In this document: positions 34,025-41,185 of the stretch, piece by piece
Position numbering within the stretch: position 1 is the stretch's first letter
Layout of the letters: every line of letters starts with the position of its first letter
NCBI GenBank assembly: GCA_002399285.1
Contig: DHDI01000014.1
Location: 55,275 to 119,274, forward strand
Length of the DNA: 64,000 bases
Reading direction: 5' to 3'
Source: Thermoanaerobacterales bacterium UBA4880
GTDB taxonomy: Bacteria; Bacillota; Thermoanaerobacteria; Thermoanaerobacterales; UBA4877
The notes under the pieces: generated by a model
Seen by the model: the letters and a program-made list of their open reading frames with translations, nothing else
Databases searched by the model: none
Told to the model about the DNA's origin: nothing
Made by a program: the position numbers and the translations under genes

Positions 34025-34507
34025 TTACTTCAATATGACAATCATTACAGGATCTATTCCGGCCTTCACCGTCCCGTTCTTTTTCTCTACAGACTGTATG
34101 ACGTCCCCGTTGGTCAGTATCACCGGGGTGATCATCGATTTTCCGGCTTCCTTTACCTTGTCGATATCCACTTTTACCAAGGGTGTGCCTACGGAAACCG
34201 TGTCTCCTTGTTTTGCCAAGGCGGTAAATCCCCCGCCCTTGAGTTCGACGGTATCGATGCCTATATGGATGAGTACCTCCAGGCCTTCCGTGCTCTTTAT
34301 GCCCACGGCGTGAAGCGTGGGAAACAGCTGGACCACTTCGCCGTTTACCGGCGACACTATGGTCCCGTCCTCGGGCTGCACCGCAATGCCGTCCCCCACC
34401 AGGCGCTGGGCAAAGACCGGATCGGGGACCTCATCCAGATCAATGATTTTTCCACTTACGGGTGAATAAATTTCCACATCTTTTTGTCGTTTTAAAAAGC
34501 CAAACAT
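34025..34507 (-). CDS. crr: PTS glucose-family EIIA component
   Basis: Cytosolic phosphocarrier of 160 residues. The EIIA-Glc pattern is clear: VEIYSPVSGKIIDLDEVPDPVF, GDGIAVQPEDGTIVSPVNGEV, LFPTLHAVGIKS (His) and the active-site loop LEVLIHIGIDTVELKG (phosphorylated His about 90). The ATG at 34507 is chosen over the longer frame because AAAGGATGATCACA precedes it and the protein then begins MFGFLKRQKD. It supplies the EIIA missing from the adjacent EIICB transporter and receives phosphate from HPr. Confidence 0.95.
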   Translation of the reverse strand: MFGFLKRQKDVEIYSPVSGKIIDLDEVPDPVFAQRLVGDGIAVQPEDGTIVSPVNGEVVQLFPTLHAVGIKSTEGLEVLIHIGIDTVELKGGGFTALAKQGDTVSVGTPLVKVDIDKVKEAGKSMITPVILTNGDVIQSVEKKNGTVKAGIDPVMIVILK

Positions 34508-34573
34508 TGTGATCATCCTTTCTTTTGCCACATACATTATATCATATTTATACGTCAAATGGGGAGGTCTCCC

Positions 34574-34730
34574 TCAGACCGATGGCAAGGCCGCTTAGGA
34601 CGTGAATTCGCTTGCTGCGTTGGCTGTGCCTTCAAATTTCGGTCACATAAGTTTAAGTATGCGTGACTTTTTGCAGGTTTGCCGCCTTGCCCCGCACGAT
34701 TTGTCACGGCCTGCCGGTTTATCTGCAGAC
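34574..34730 (-). repeat. Intergenic repeat copy C (long form, inverted)
   Basis: Read on the minus strand it begins GTCTGCAGATAAACCGGCAG, continues GTGACAAATCG...GGCAAGGCGGCAAAC, has a central GTCACGCATA/TATGTGAC hairpin and closes with an inverted CGGTCTG. At about 157 bp it is one of the two full-length copies. It lies between nagE and crr. Confidence 0.75.
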
Positions 34731-34757
34731 TAAGGGGGAGGTCGCCCTCCCCCTTAG
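34730..34757. terminator. Perfect 12-bp hairpin between nagE and crr
   Basis: CTAAGGGGGAGG and CCTCCCCCTTAG with a four-base loop. There is no T-run, so it may set relative nagE and crr mRNA levels rather than terminate. It abuts repeat copy C, as hairpins abut the other copies. Confidence 0.5.
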
Positions 34758-34806
34758 TCTTTACAATGTTATCTTATTGACACCCGAATTAAGAAGTCTG
34801 CCCTTA

Positions 34807-36258
34807 TCAGCCGTTCATCGGATACTTCTGCATCTCCTGAACGATAAGGTCCGCTTTCGTCCCGACGACTATCTGCAGATTATTTTTGCCCATATGGACC
34901 ACGGCGGTCGCTCCTATCTTCTTCAGCCGTTCATCGGATACGGAGGATTCGTCTTTGAGCTGCAGCCTTATCCTGGTAACGCACGATTCGATGGATGCAA
35001 TGTTATCATGGCCGCCCAGCTCATCTAAGTATTGCTCCGCCATCCTCTTTATGTCCTCATGGGTATCGCGTACCTTTTTGACAGGCGCCTCTGCCGGCGC
35101 ATTGCCCATTATATCCGCAGCCGGGTTGACAAAACCTTCGGCAGTGTCAAGGCGTCCCGGCGTGGGAAGGTTGAATTTCGTTATCGCCCAGTAGAACACA
35201 AAGTAATACACGAAGAAGTAGACCACACCTATCAGCAGCAATAGAAGCGGTTTGGTGGCTATCCCGTAGCTTAGGATGTAGTCTATCAGCCCCGCCGAAA
35301 AACCGAATCCCGTCTTTATGCCCAGCACATACGTAATTGCCATGGATAAGCCGGTAAGTACGGCATGTATTCCATATAAAACAGGTGCGATAAACATAAA
35401 GGAAAATTCTATGGGCTCGGTGATACCCGTTAAAAATGCCGTGAGAGCCGAGCTTATCATCAAGCCGGATATAGCCTTCCTGTTTTCCGGCCTGGCCGTT
35501 TTTATCATCGCAAGACAGGCCGCAGGCAGTCCAAACATCATCATTGGGAAGAAACCTGCCATAAATATACCGGCGCTCGGATCTCCCGCAAAGAACCTGT
35601 TGAGGTCTCCGGTGACGACCTTGCCGGCCGCGTCGGTGAACGATCCGAAGACGAACCACACCAAACTGTTAATGACATGGTGCAGTCCCACCGGTATGAG
35701 CATCCTGTTGAGCACGCCGTAGATGAACATGCCCAATGCTCCCGCTCCTATTATCCACTGTCCCAGCGCATTTATACCCATCTGTATAGGCGGCCATACA
35801 AATCCGAATATGACTCCCAGCACTAAAGCCGCCAGGGAAGTAACTATGGGTACAAACCTTTTCCCGCCGAAGAAACCAAGCCAATCGGGAAGCCGTATGT
35901 CATGATACCTGTTGTATAGATAACCCGCCACAAGACCCATTATGATACCCGCCAAAACTCCCATGTTTATATCCGCATTCATGACTCCTGTCACTCTGGT
36001 TATGACCAGATAACCCACGGCTCCGGCCAGGCCGGCCACGCCGTCGCCCCCGGCGATCCCTATGGCTATGCCTATGGCGAACAGCAGTGCCAAGTTGTCA
36101 AATATCGCGCCTCCGGCGTTGGTGATCACCGGTATGTTCAAGACATCCGGCGCGCCCAGCCTTAACAGCAGTGCCGCTGCCGGCATGACGGCTATGGGAA
36201 GCATCAGCGCCTTGCCTATCCTCTGCAGAGCGCCCAAAAAGCCCTTGCTGTTTTGCAT
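34807..36258 (-). CDS. nagE: PTS EIICB, N-acetylglucosamine/glucose type
   Basis: A 483-residue transporter. EIIC (about 1-370, ten or so hydrophobic segments) shows GKALMLPIAVMPAAALLLRLG, MLIPVGLHHVINSLVWF and the signature FLTGITEPIEFSFMF. EIIB (about 405-480) has the phosphocysteine in NIASIESCVTRIRLQLKD. No EIIA domain is attached; crr downstream provides it. The GlcNAc assignment rests on PVGLHH, the overall NagE-like length and the linkage to nagA, nagB and nagR; glucose remains possible. It is preceded by a sigma-A promoter, a RAT sequence and a terminator, hence antitermination control by GlcT. Confidence 0.9.
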   Translation of the reverse strand: MQNSKGFLGALQRIGKALMLPIAVMPAAALLLRLGAPDVLNIPVITNAGGAIFDNLALLFAIGIAIGIAGGDGVAGLAGAVGYLVITRVTGVMNADINMGVLAGIIMGLVAGYLYNRYHDIRLPDWLGFFGGKRFVPIVTSLAALVLGVIFGFVWPPIQMGINALGQWIIGAGALGMFIYGVLNRMLIPVGLHHVINSLVWFVFGSFTDAAGKVVTGDLNRFFAGDPSAGIFMAGFFPMMMFGLPAACLAMIKTARPENRKAISGLMISSALTAFLTGITEPIEFSFMFIAPVLYGIHAVLTGLSMAITYVLGIKTGFGFSAGLIDYILSYGIATKPLLLLLIGVVYFFVYYFVFYWAITKFNLPTPGRLDTAEGFVNPAADIMGNAPAEAPVKKVRDTHEDIKRMAEQYLDELGGHDNIASIESCVTRIRLQLKDESSVSDERLKKIGATAVVHMGKNNLQIVVGTKADLIVQEMQKYPMNG

Positions 36259-36291
36259 TAGTCTTACCCCCTTAAATTTTTTTATTAAGGC

Positions 36292-36358
36292 AAATAAAAA
36301 AGCCGAAAGGACAAAATATATCCTTTCAGCTTATGCCTCCAAAATCAGAGTAACACGC
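36292..36358 (-). promoter_or_regulatory. RAT antiterminator and overlapping terminator before nagE
   Basis: On minus, GCGTGTTACTCTGATTTTGG, then AGGCATAAGC (36329-36358), resembles GlcT/LicT-type RAT sequences (GTGTTACT...GGCATAAG). It overlaps the start of a terminator whose arms are AGCTGAAAGGA and TCCTTTCGGCT (36301-36331), followed by TTTTTTATTT. This is the classic mutually exclusive pair. Confidence 0.85.
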
Positions 36359-36391
36359 TGTTACCAAATAAAATTATTAAGTTCTGTAAAT

Positions 36392-36420
36392 AGTGTAGCA
36401 TATCAAAAATAGCATGTCAA
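36392..36420 (-). promoter_or_regulatory. Sigma-A promoter of nagE
   Basis: On minus, TTGACA (36415-36420), a 17-base spacer, then TACACT (36392-36397). Transcription would start just upstream of the RAT sequence. Confidence 0.85.
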
Positions 36421-36426
36421 TACAAA

Positions 36427-38085
36427 TTATTTTTTATAGGCCAATGCTCTTTCCGCCAATTCCTTGGACTCCTCTACGGTCGTATTCCTTATCACGTCTT
36501 TTACCAAGGGAATAGACGAAGCGCTCATGCTGAATACATCCAGACCCAGTCCCAGCAGTATTTTTGTAACCTCGGGGTCGCCGGCCATTTCGCCGCACAT
36601 GGCGGCGTATATGCCTTTCTTATGCGCCTCTTCGATGCAGTTCTTTATAAGCCTCAATACTCCCGGCTGCAGGTAGTTATAATAACTCTTTACCCTCTGG
36701 TTTCCTCTGTCCACTGCCAATGTGTACTGTGTCAGATCGTTGGTGCCTATGCTGAAAAAATCGACCTCTTTGGCCAATATGTCGGCCGTGAGGGCTGCGG
36801 ACGGAATTTCCACCATTATTCCGACTTCGATGTTGAGATCGTAGGGGATGCCCTTTTGCCTAAGCTCCTCTTCCGCCTCTTTAAGCAGCTTGTTGGCGCG
36901 CCTTACCTCTTCCACGTCGGATATCATGGGATACATAATGCTGACCCTTCCGTATGCGCTGGCCCTAAGTATGGCCCGGAGCTGCGTCTTGAATATATCG
37001 GGATTGTCCAGACAAAAACGTATGGCTCTCCAGCCAAGGAACGGATTTACTTCCTTGTCGAGGCCAAGATACGCTATCTCCTTGTCTCCTCCGATATCCA
37101 GTGTCCTTATGGTCACTCTCTTGCATCCCATGGACGTTACGGCCCTTTTGTATGCCTCAAACTGCACATCTTCCGTGGGCAGATTATTCCTGTCCATGTA
37201 GAGGAATTCGGTGCGGTAGAGCCCCACGCCTTCCGCTCCGTTGGCCAGTGCGGCATCGACGTCTTTGGGTTTGCCGATATTGGCCTCCAGCTCGACCTTT
37301 CTGCCGTCTTTAGTTACAGCGGGCAGCATGTTGAGACCCTTCAGCTTTTCCTTGAACTCGTTGTAATCTCTTTTCTTTGCCATGTAAACATTCAGCAGAT
37401 CATTGTCTGGATTTATGAATATATCGCCCGCGCTGGCATCCACTATGACGATATCGCCGTTTTTTACCTGTGATGTTATGTCCCCCAGCCCAACGATAGC
37501 CGGTATCTCTAAAGTCCTGGCTATAATAGCGGTATGGGAGGTCTTCCCGCCCTGATCGGTAATAAAAGCTTCTATCTTTGACTTATCCATCTGAGCCGTG
37601 TCGGAAGGACTTAAATCACTGGCAACCACTATAGTGCCATTAGGCAGTTCGGAAAGGTCGTGTATCTGCCCCAGGAGATTGGAAATCATCCTGCTGCCTA
37701 CATCCTTTACATCCGCTGCCCTTTCTTTAAGGTACTCGTCTTCCATGTCGCTGAAGATCCCGTTATACCTCATGACGGTCTCCTGCACGGCATACTCGGC
37801 GGTAACGCCCTCATCGTTTATATGAGAACGTATCTCCGGTATGAACTCGGGATCATCCAGCATCATGATGTGTGCGTCAAAAATAGCGGCCGCACCTTCG
37901 CCAGTTTCCTCGGCGACTCTTTTCCTAACCCGCTTGAGCTGCTCTACGGACTCGCTTATCGCTTTGTCCAGCCGCGCAAGCTCTTTTCCCCGGTCTTCTG
38001 CGGCAGTCTTCTCTATCTTTATTTCCTTCTGCAAAAGATAGGCCTGGCCGATGGCGATGCCAGGTGAAACTTTTATGCCCCTCAT
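36427..38085 (-). CDS. ptsI: PTS enzyme I
   Basis: General PTS phosphotransferase, 552 residues. It autophosphorylates from PEP on the His in GGKTSHTAIIARTLEIPAIVG (about 188) and phosphorylates HPr. The C-terminal PEP-binding barrel shows GVGLYRTEFLYMD, FLGWRAIRFCLDNPDIF, IMYPMISDVEEVRRA, VGIMVEIPSAALTAD, FSIGTNDLTQYTLAVDRGN and the catalytic Cys in MCGEMAGDPE. Gap to ptsH is 6 bases. Length is slightly short at the C-terminus but within family range. It energises every PTS in this window. Confidence 0.97.
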   Translation of the reverse strand: MRGIKVSPGIAIGQAYLLQKEIKIEKTAAEDRGKELARLDKAISESVEQLKRVRKRVAEETGEGAAAIFDAHIMMLDDPEFIPEIRSHINDEGVTAEYAVQETVMRYNGIFSDMEDEYLKERAADVKDVGSRMISNLLGQIHDLSELPNGTIVVASDLSPSDTAQMDKSKIEAFITDQGGKTSHTAIIARTLEIPAIVGLGDITSQVKNGDIVIVDASAGDIFINPDNDLLNVYMAKKRDYNEFKEKLKGLNMLPAVTKDGRKVELEANIGKPKDVDAALANGAEGVGLYRTEFLYMDRNNLPTEDVQFEAYKRAVTSMGCKRVTIRTLDIGGDKEIAYLGLDKEVNPFLGWRAIRFCLDNPDIFKTQLRAILRASAYGRVSIMYPMISDVEEVRRANKLLKEAEEELRQKGIPYDLNIEVGIMVEIPSAALTADILAKEVDFFSIGTNDLTQYTLAVDRGNQRVKSYYNYLQPGVLRLIKNCIEEAHKKGIYAAMCGEMAGDPEVTKILLGLGLDVFSMSASSIPLVKDVIRNTTVEESKELAERALAYKK

Positions 38086-38091
38086 ATTAAC

Positions 38092-38355
38092 CTACTCCTC
38101 ACCAAATTTACTTGCAACAAGCTTTACGAGAGCATCCAGGGCATCCTTTTCATCCACGCCATTAGCGGTTATCTTGATCTTGGTTCCCTGCGCCACGCCG
38201 AGAGATAAAATGCCCATTATGCTCTTGGCATTTACCTGCTTGCCATCCTTCTCGACCTTTATGTCGCTCTTGTATTTGCTTGCTTCCTGCACAAACAAAG
38301 CCGCAGGTCTGGCATGGAGTCCCGTCTTGTTAAGTAATGTAGCCTCTCTATCCAT
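38092..38355 (-). CDS. ptsH: Phosphocarrier HPr
   Basis: An 87-residue phosphocarrier. His 15 lies in LLNKTGLHARPAALFVQEA and the regulatory Ser 46 in NAKSIMGILSLG, so both the EI-dependent and the HPr-kinase-dependent phosphorylations are possible, as usual in Firmicutes. Co-transcribed with ptsI. The start has AAAGGAGAC ahead of ATG. Confidence 0.97.
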   Translation of the reverse strand: MDREATLLNKTGLHARPAALFVQEASKYKSDIKVEKDGKQVNAKSIMGILSLGVAQGTKIKITANGVDEKDALDALVKLVASKFGEE

Positions 38356-38390
38356 CTTTAGTCTCCTTTCAGCAGAATATCACATCTTAT

Positions 38391-38396
38391 ATTATA
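38391..38396 (-). promoter_or_regulatory. Probable ptsHI -10 box with nearby palindrome
   Basis: TATAAT on minus, 36 bases before the HPr start. The -35 (TTCATT at 17 bases) is poor. A TGTATAC-N6-GTATATA dyad overlaps it and vaguely resembles the site before nagR. Confidence 0.5.
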
Positions 38397-38461
38397 TACC
38401 ATTCTGTATACATAATGAAAGATAGGAAAATTCAGAATAACGTTTGCCCACTAAAATTCTT

Positions 38462-39205
38462 TTATAAATTTTTTGCCAATACTTCCAAAGCTGCCTCCTT
38501 GTCTATCAGCACTGTTGCATCGGAATGCAGGTGCAGCAAAGATGCGGGTACTTTCGTGGTGACGGAAGTATCATTCACAATCCGGGAAATTATTATAGCC
38601 TTTTCCTTGCCGCTGGCCATGAGAATTATCTTTTTAGCTCTCATTATGGTGCCCAGTCCCATGGTGACCGCTTTTTTAGGTACGCTGTCTACGCTGCCGA
38701 AGAATCTTGCATTGGCCTGCCTCGTCCCTTCGTTGAGCATGGTGACGTGGGTCTCGGTAACCAGCTCGTCTCCCGGTTCGTTAAAGCCTATATGTCCGTT
38801 TCTGCCTATGCCAAGTATCTGAAGGTCTATGCCTCCGGACCTCTGTATCTCGCCGTCATACTCCCTGCAGAATTCCTCCGCGTCTTTAGCCTCGCCGTCC
38901 GGTATGTGTATGTTCTCCGGTCTGACGTTGATATGTTTGAATAAGTTTTCATTCATATAATAGTGATAGCTCTGTGCATCGGCGGGAGACAGACCGTAGT
39001 ACTCGTCCAGGTTGAATGTGACGACCTGCGAGAAATCCAGCCCTTCCTTATTATGCAGCCTTATCAGTTCCCTATACATGCCCAACGGCGTGCTGCCCGT
39101 GGCCAGGCCGAGAACCATGTCGGGCTTTCTCCTTATTTCCTGTGCTACGATCGCCGCAGCGGCCTTGCTCATGTCCTCATAGCTTTCCTTTATGACCGTA
39201 TTCAT
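38462..39205 (-). CDS. nagB: Glucosamine-6-phosphate deaminase
   Basis: Cytosolic aldo-keto isomerase/deaminase of 247 residues that gives fructose 6-phosphate and ammonia. Motifs: LGLATGSTPLGMYREL, VVTFNLDEYYGL (catalytic Asp), LQILGIGRNGHIGFNEPGDEL (His/Glu), AVTMGLGTIMRAKKIILMASG. Length fits the short, non-allosteric Gram-positive form. Its ATG overlaps the nagR stop (ATGA), so nagR-nagB is a coupled pair. Confidence 0.97.
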   Translation of the reverse strand: MNTVIKESYEDMSKAAAAIVAQEIRRKPDMVLGLATGSTPLGMYRELIRLHNKEGLDFSQVVTFNLDEYYGLSPADAQSYHYYMNENLFKHINVRPENIHIPDGEAKDAEEFCREYDGEIQRSGGIDLQILGIGRNGHIGFNEPGDELVTETHVTMLNEGTRQANARFFGSVDSVPKKAVTMGLGTIMRAKKIILMASGKEKAIIISRIVNDTSVTTKVPASLLHLHSDATVLIDKEAALEVLAKNL

Positions 39206-39927
39206 TGCTTTACCCCTTTCTTGTAGATGTTCACGATATATTTAAAAACCTCGGAACGGTAGAAGGAAGTTTCATAGAATACCGGTTTATCGGCCATGTT
39301 TATGCTCTCCACCTTTAAAAGAGGCATATGGCCCTCCATAGAAAGTATCCTTTCCAGATAATGATCGCTCATAACAGCCTCAAAACTCGACCTGGACGAT
39401 ATTATCTCCATGCCGTACTCATCCTTGAGCAGTTCGTAAAGCGATCCTGTAAGATCCTTAGAATCGATCCCCGGTACATAACTCTCGGGAATGTAGTCAG
39501 TCTCCACCGCCACCGGAACATTGCCGGCGCATCTCAAACGGGTCAGGCTGAACATGCCCTCGCGCTCATCCAGCGTGAATTTTTCATGCAGTTTGCCTAT
39601 GGCGGTCCTCTTTAGGGCTATCACCTGAGCGGAAGGCTCCATCCCCATTTCCCTTACCATCTGTGTGAAACTCATTATGTCCTTCTGTTCTATCTTGGGC
39701 CGGGCCACAAAACTGCCCCGTCCCCTCTCCCTGACGACAAGCCCTTCGTTCTCCAATTCCTTCAAGGCCTGCCTCACCGTCATGCGGCTTATCCCAAATC
39801 TCTCGGAATACTCCCTCTCGGAAGGAAGAGCGGTACCGGGTTTGAGCGCGCCCGATTCTATATCGTCCTTTACTATATTTTTTAGCTGATAGTAAATAGG
39901 TATAGGACTCTTCTTGTCAATAGTCAT
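39202..39927 (-). CDS. nagR: GntR/HutC-family repressor, NagR/YvoA type
   Basis: About 241 residues from ATG 39927. The N-terminal winged helix reads SPIPIYYQLKNIVKDDIESG, LPSEREYSERFGISRMTVRQ and RGRGSFVARP; a UTRA effector domain follows and ends GHMPLLKVESINMADKPVFYETSFYRSEVFKY-like. Such proteins repress nag genes and are released by GlcNAc or GlcN phosphates. The frame is open to 39948, but that ATG overlaps the -10 box, so an internal ATG (39927 or 39936) is the likely start. It heads the nagR-nagB operon and probably autoregulates through the site at 39960-39981. Confidence 0.88.
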   Translation of the reverse strand: MTIDKKSPIPIYYQLKNIVKDDIESGALKPGTALPSEREYSERFGISRMTVRQALKELENEGLVVRERGRGSFVARPKIEQKDIMSFTQMVREMGMEPSAQVIALKRTAIGKLHEKFTLDEREGMFSLTRLRCAGNVPVAVETDYIPESYVPGIDSKDLTGSLYELLKDEYGMEIISSRSSFEAVMSDHYLERILSMEGHMPLLKVESINMADKPVFYETSFYRSEVFKYIVNIYKKGVKQ

Positions 39928-39946
39928 ACCATTCATCACCATTCCC

Positions 39947-39981
39947 ATTATAACATATGCCTATATAGTTGTATAGACCAA
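39947..39981 (-). promoter_or_regulatory. nagRB promoter and GntR-type operator
   Basis: TATAAT (39947-39952) on minus. Upstream is TTGGTCTATACAACTATATA (39960-39981), which contains a TGGTCTATA half-site like HutC/NagR operators and covers the -35 position. Confidence 0.6.
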
Positions 39982-39986
39982 TAATT

Positions 39987-40013
39987 GAAAAAAGGCTCCG
40001 CTCAGCGGTTGCC
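39987..40013 (-). terminator. Terminator overlapping the repeat-protein stop codon
   Basis: GGCAACCGC-TGA-GCGGAGCC folds into a GC-rich stem followed by TTTTTT on minus. The stop codon at 40002-40004 lies in it. Confidence 0.75.
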
Positions 40014-40505
40014 TCCGGAAGAATTACCATTATTCCTGTACATGACCTGATAATAGTAATATACTATAGAAATGCATATGCCGACGAGGACAGACTCCAC
40101 GTCTTCGGCAGAGACATTCGCGTCCATGCCCACTAGGCCGCCGCCCAGACGCCCCGAGCACCTGCCGCCGGACATATTCAGCTCGACATCAAAGCCTATG
40201 AGTTCCCCTCCGCATCGGCCGGTTATCATCCCGCCCGAAGCCCTTATATCGACATCCGAGCCGTCCACGGCCCCTCCTACCCGGCCGTACGCCGCGTCCT
40301 CCTTCAGGACCATATCCACATCCTTTCCCGATATCAGGCCGCCTATCCTTCCGTTTATATATCCTCTGTCAAAGTCATACTTCAAATTTATATCGGCCCC
40401 GCTTAAAATGCCGCCTATCCTTCCCTCGATCCTTCCGCCGCCGGCCGAAGCGTTTATGTCATATCCTCCTATAAGTCCTCCGATCCTGCCGTCAATAGTT
40501 CCCAT
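40002..40505 (-). CDS. Unrecognised glycine-rich repeat protein (GRIGG repeats)
   Basis: A 167-residue protein that I cannot assign. Six units of about 22-25 residues share the pattern GR(I/V/C/L)GG-x2-x-G-x-D-(I/V/A): GRIGGLIGGYDI, GRIGGILSGADI, GRIGGLISGKDV, GRVGGAVDGSDV, GRCGGELIGFDV, GRLGGGLVGMDA. Spacing and alternating glycine/hydrophobic residues suggest a beta-solenoid-like fold. After the repeats comes a hydrophobic stretch, SVLVGICISIVYYYYQVMY, perhaps a C-terminal membrane anchor, then a polar tail. There is no signal peptide. The ATG at 40505 has GGGAGG 9 bases upstream. It overlaps the HAD phosphatase gene by 14 bases, so it is coupled to it. Function unknown. Confidence 0.8.
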   Translation of the reverse strand: MGTIDGRIGGLIGGYDINASAGGGRIEGRIGGILSGADINLKYDFDRGYINGRIGGLISGKDVDMVLKEDAAYGRVGGAVDGSDVDIRASGGMITGRCGGELIGFDVELNMSGGRCSGRLGGGLVGMDANVSAEDVESVLVGICISIVYYYYQVMYRNNGNSSGGNR

Positions 40506-41148
40506 ATACTGCATCCTCCCTTATAATATCCACTATTTCCTTTGGATCGTGAAAGATATATTCCGGATTGAGTTCCAGAAGCCTTTCGGGGTTCTTCGAT
40601 CCCCACATGGCAACGCCGAAGGGCATGCCGGCGGACCTGGCCGCCATGAGATCATAGAGGCTGTCTCCCACATAGAGGGCATCTCCCGCCTCTATGCCTA
40701 AGGACTCCGCCGTCTTTAATACCGGGTCGGGCTCCGGCTTTGGCCGCCGGGTATCATCGGAACAGATCACGACGTCAAAGCCGCTCAGGATGCCACTCAA
40801 AATCTTCTCGGCCGACAGCTCCCGCTTAGTCTTGGACGTCACGAGCCCCATCGGGCAGCCCATATCCCTCACACCGTACAGCATCTCCGGTATGCCGGGA
40901 AAGAAGGATACCCTGTCGTACAGTTCGAAGAAATATTTGTCCCACAGCTCGATCGCCTCGTCGCTTTCTCTTACCCCAAACATATCCATAGTCATCTTTC
41001 CCGTTATGCCCATGCTCACATAGAGTTCCTCGTCGCTGTGCTTCACACCCGTGTACTTCATGAGCACCTTCCTGAGAGAGTTTATTATTGCCTCCGTCGT
41101 GTCTATTACCGTGCCGTCCACATCAAATAGTACAGCATCGAAACGCAT
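40492..41148 (-). CDS. HAD-superfamily phosphatase (phosphoglycolate phosphatase/PpaX-like)
   Basis: A 218-residue cytosolic hydrolase. HAD motif I is FDAVLFDVDGTVIDT (nucleophile and acid Asp), motif II is MGLVTSKTKRE, motif III Lys is in DDTRRPKPEPDPVL and motif IV is ALYVGDSLYDLMAARSAG. A helical cap lies between I and II. The Gph/PpaX type hydrolyses phosphoglycolate or pyrophosphate, but HAD specificity is hard to predict. Followed directly by the GRIGG-repeat gene. Confidence 0.9.
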   Translation of the reverse strand: MRFDAVLFDVDGTVIDTTEAIINSLRKVLMKYTGVKHSDEELYVSMGITGKMTMDMFGVRESDEAIELWDKYFFELYDRVSFFPGIPEMLYGVRDMGCPMGLVTSKTKRELSAEKILSGILSGFDVVICSDDTRRPKPEPDPVLKTAESLGIEAGDALYVGDSLYDLMAARSAGMPFGVAMWGSKNPERLLELNPEYIFHDPKEIVDIIREDAVYGNY

Positions 41149-41185
41149 TGTAATCCCCCTTTAATATGATCGGTCACCGCCGCTT

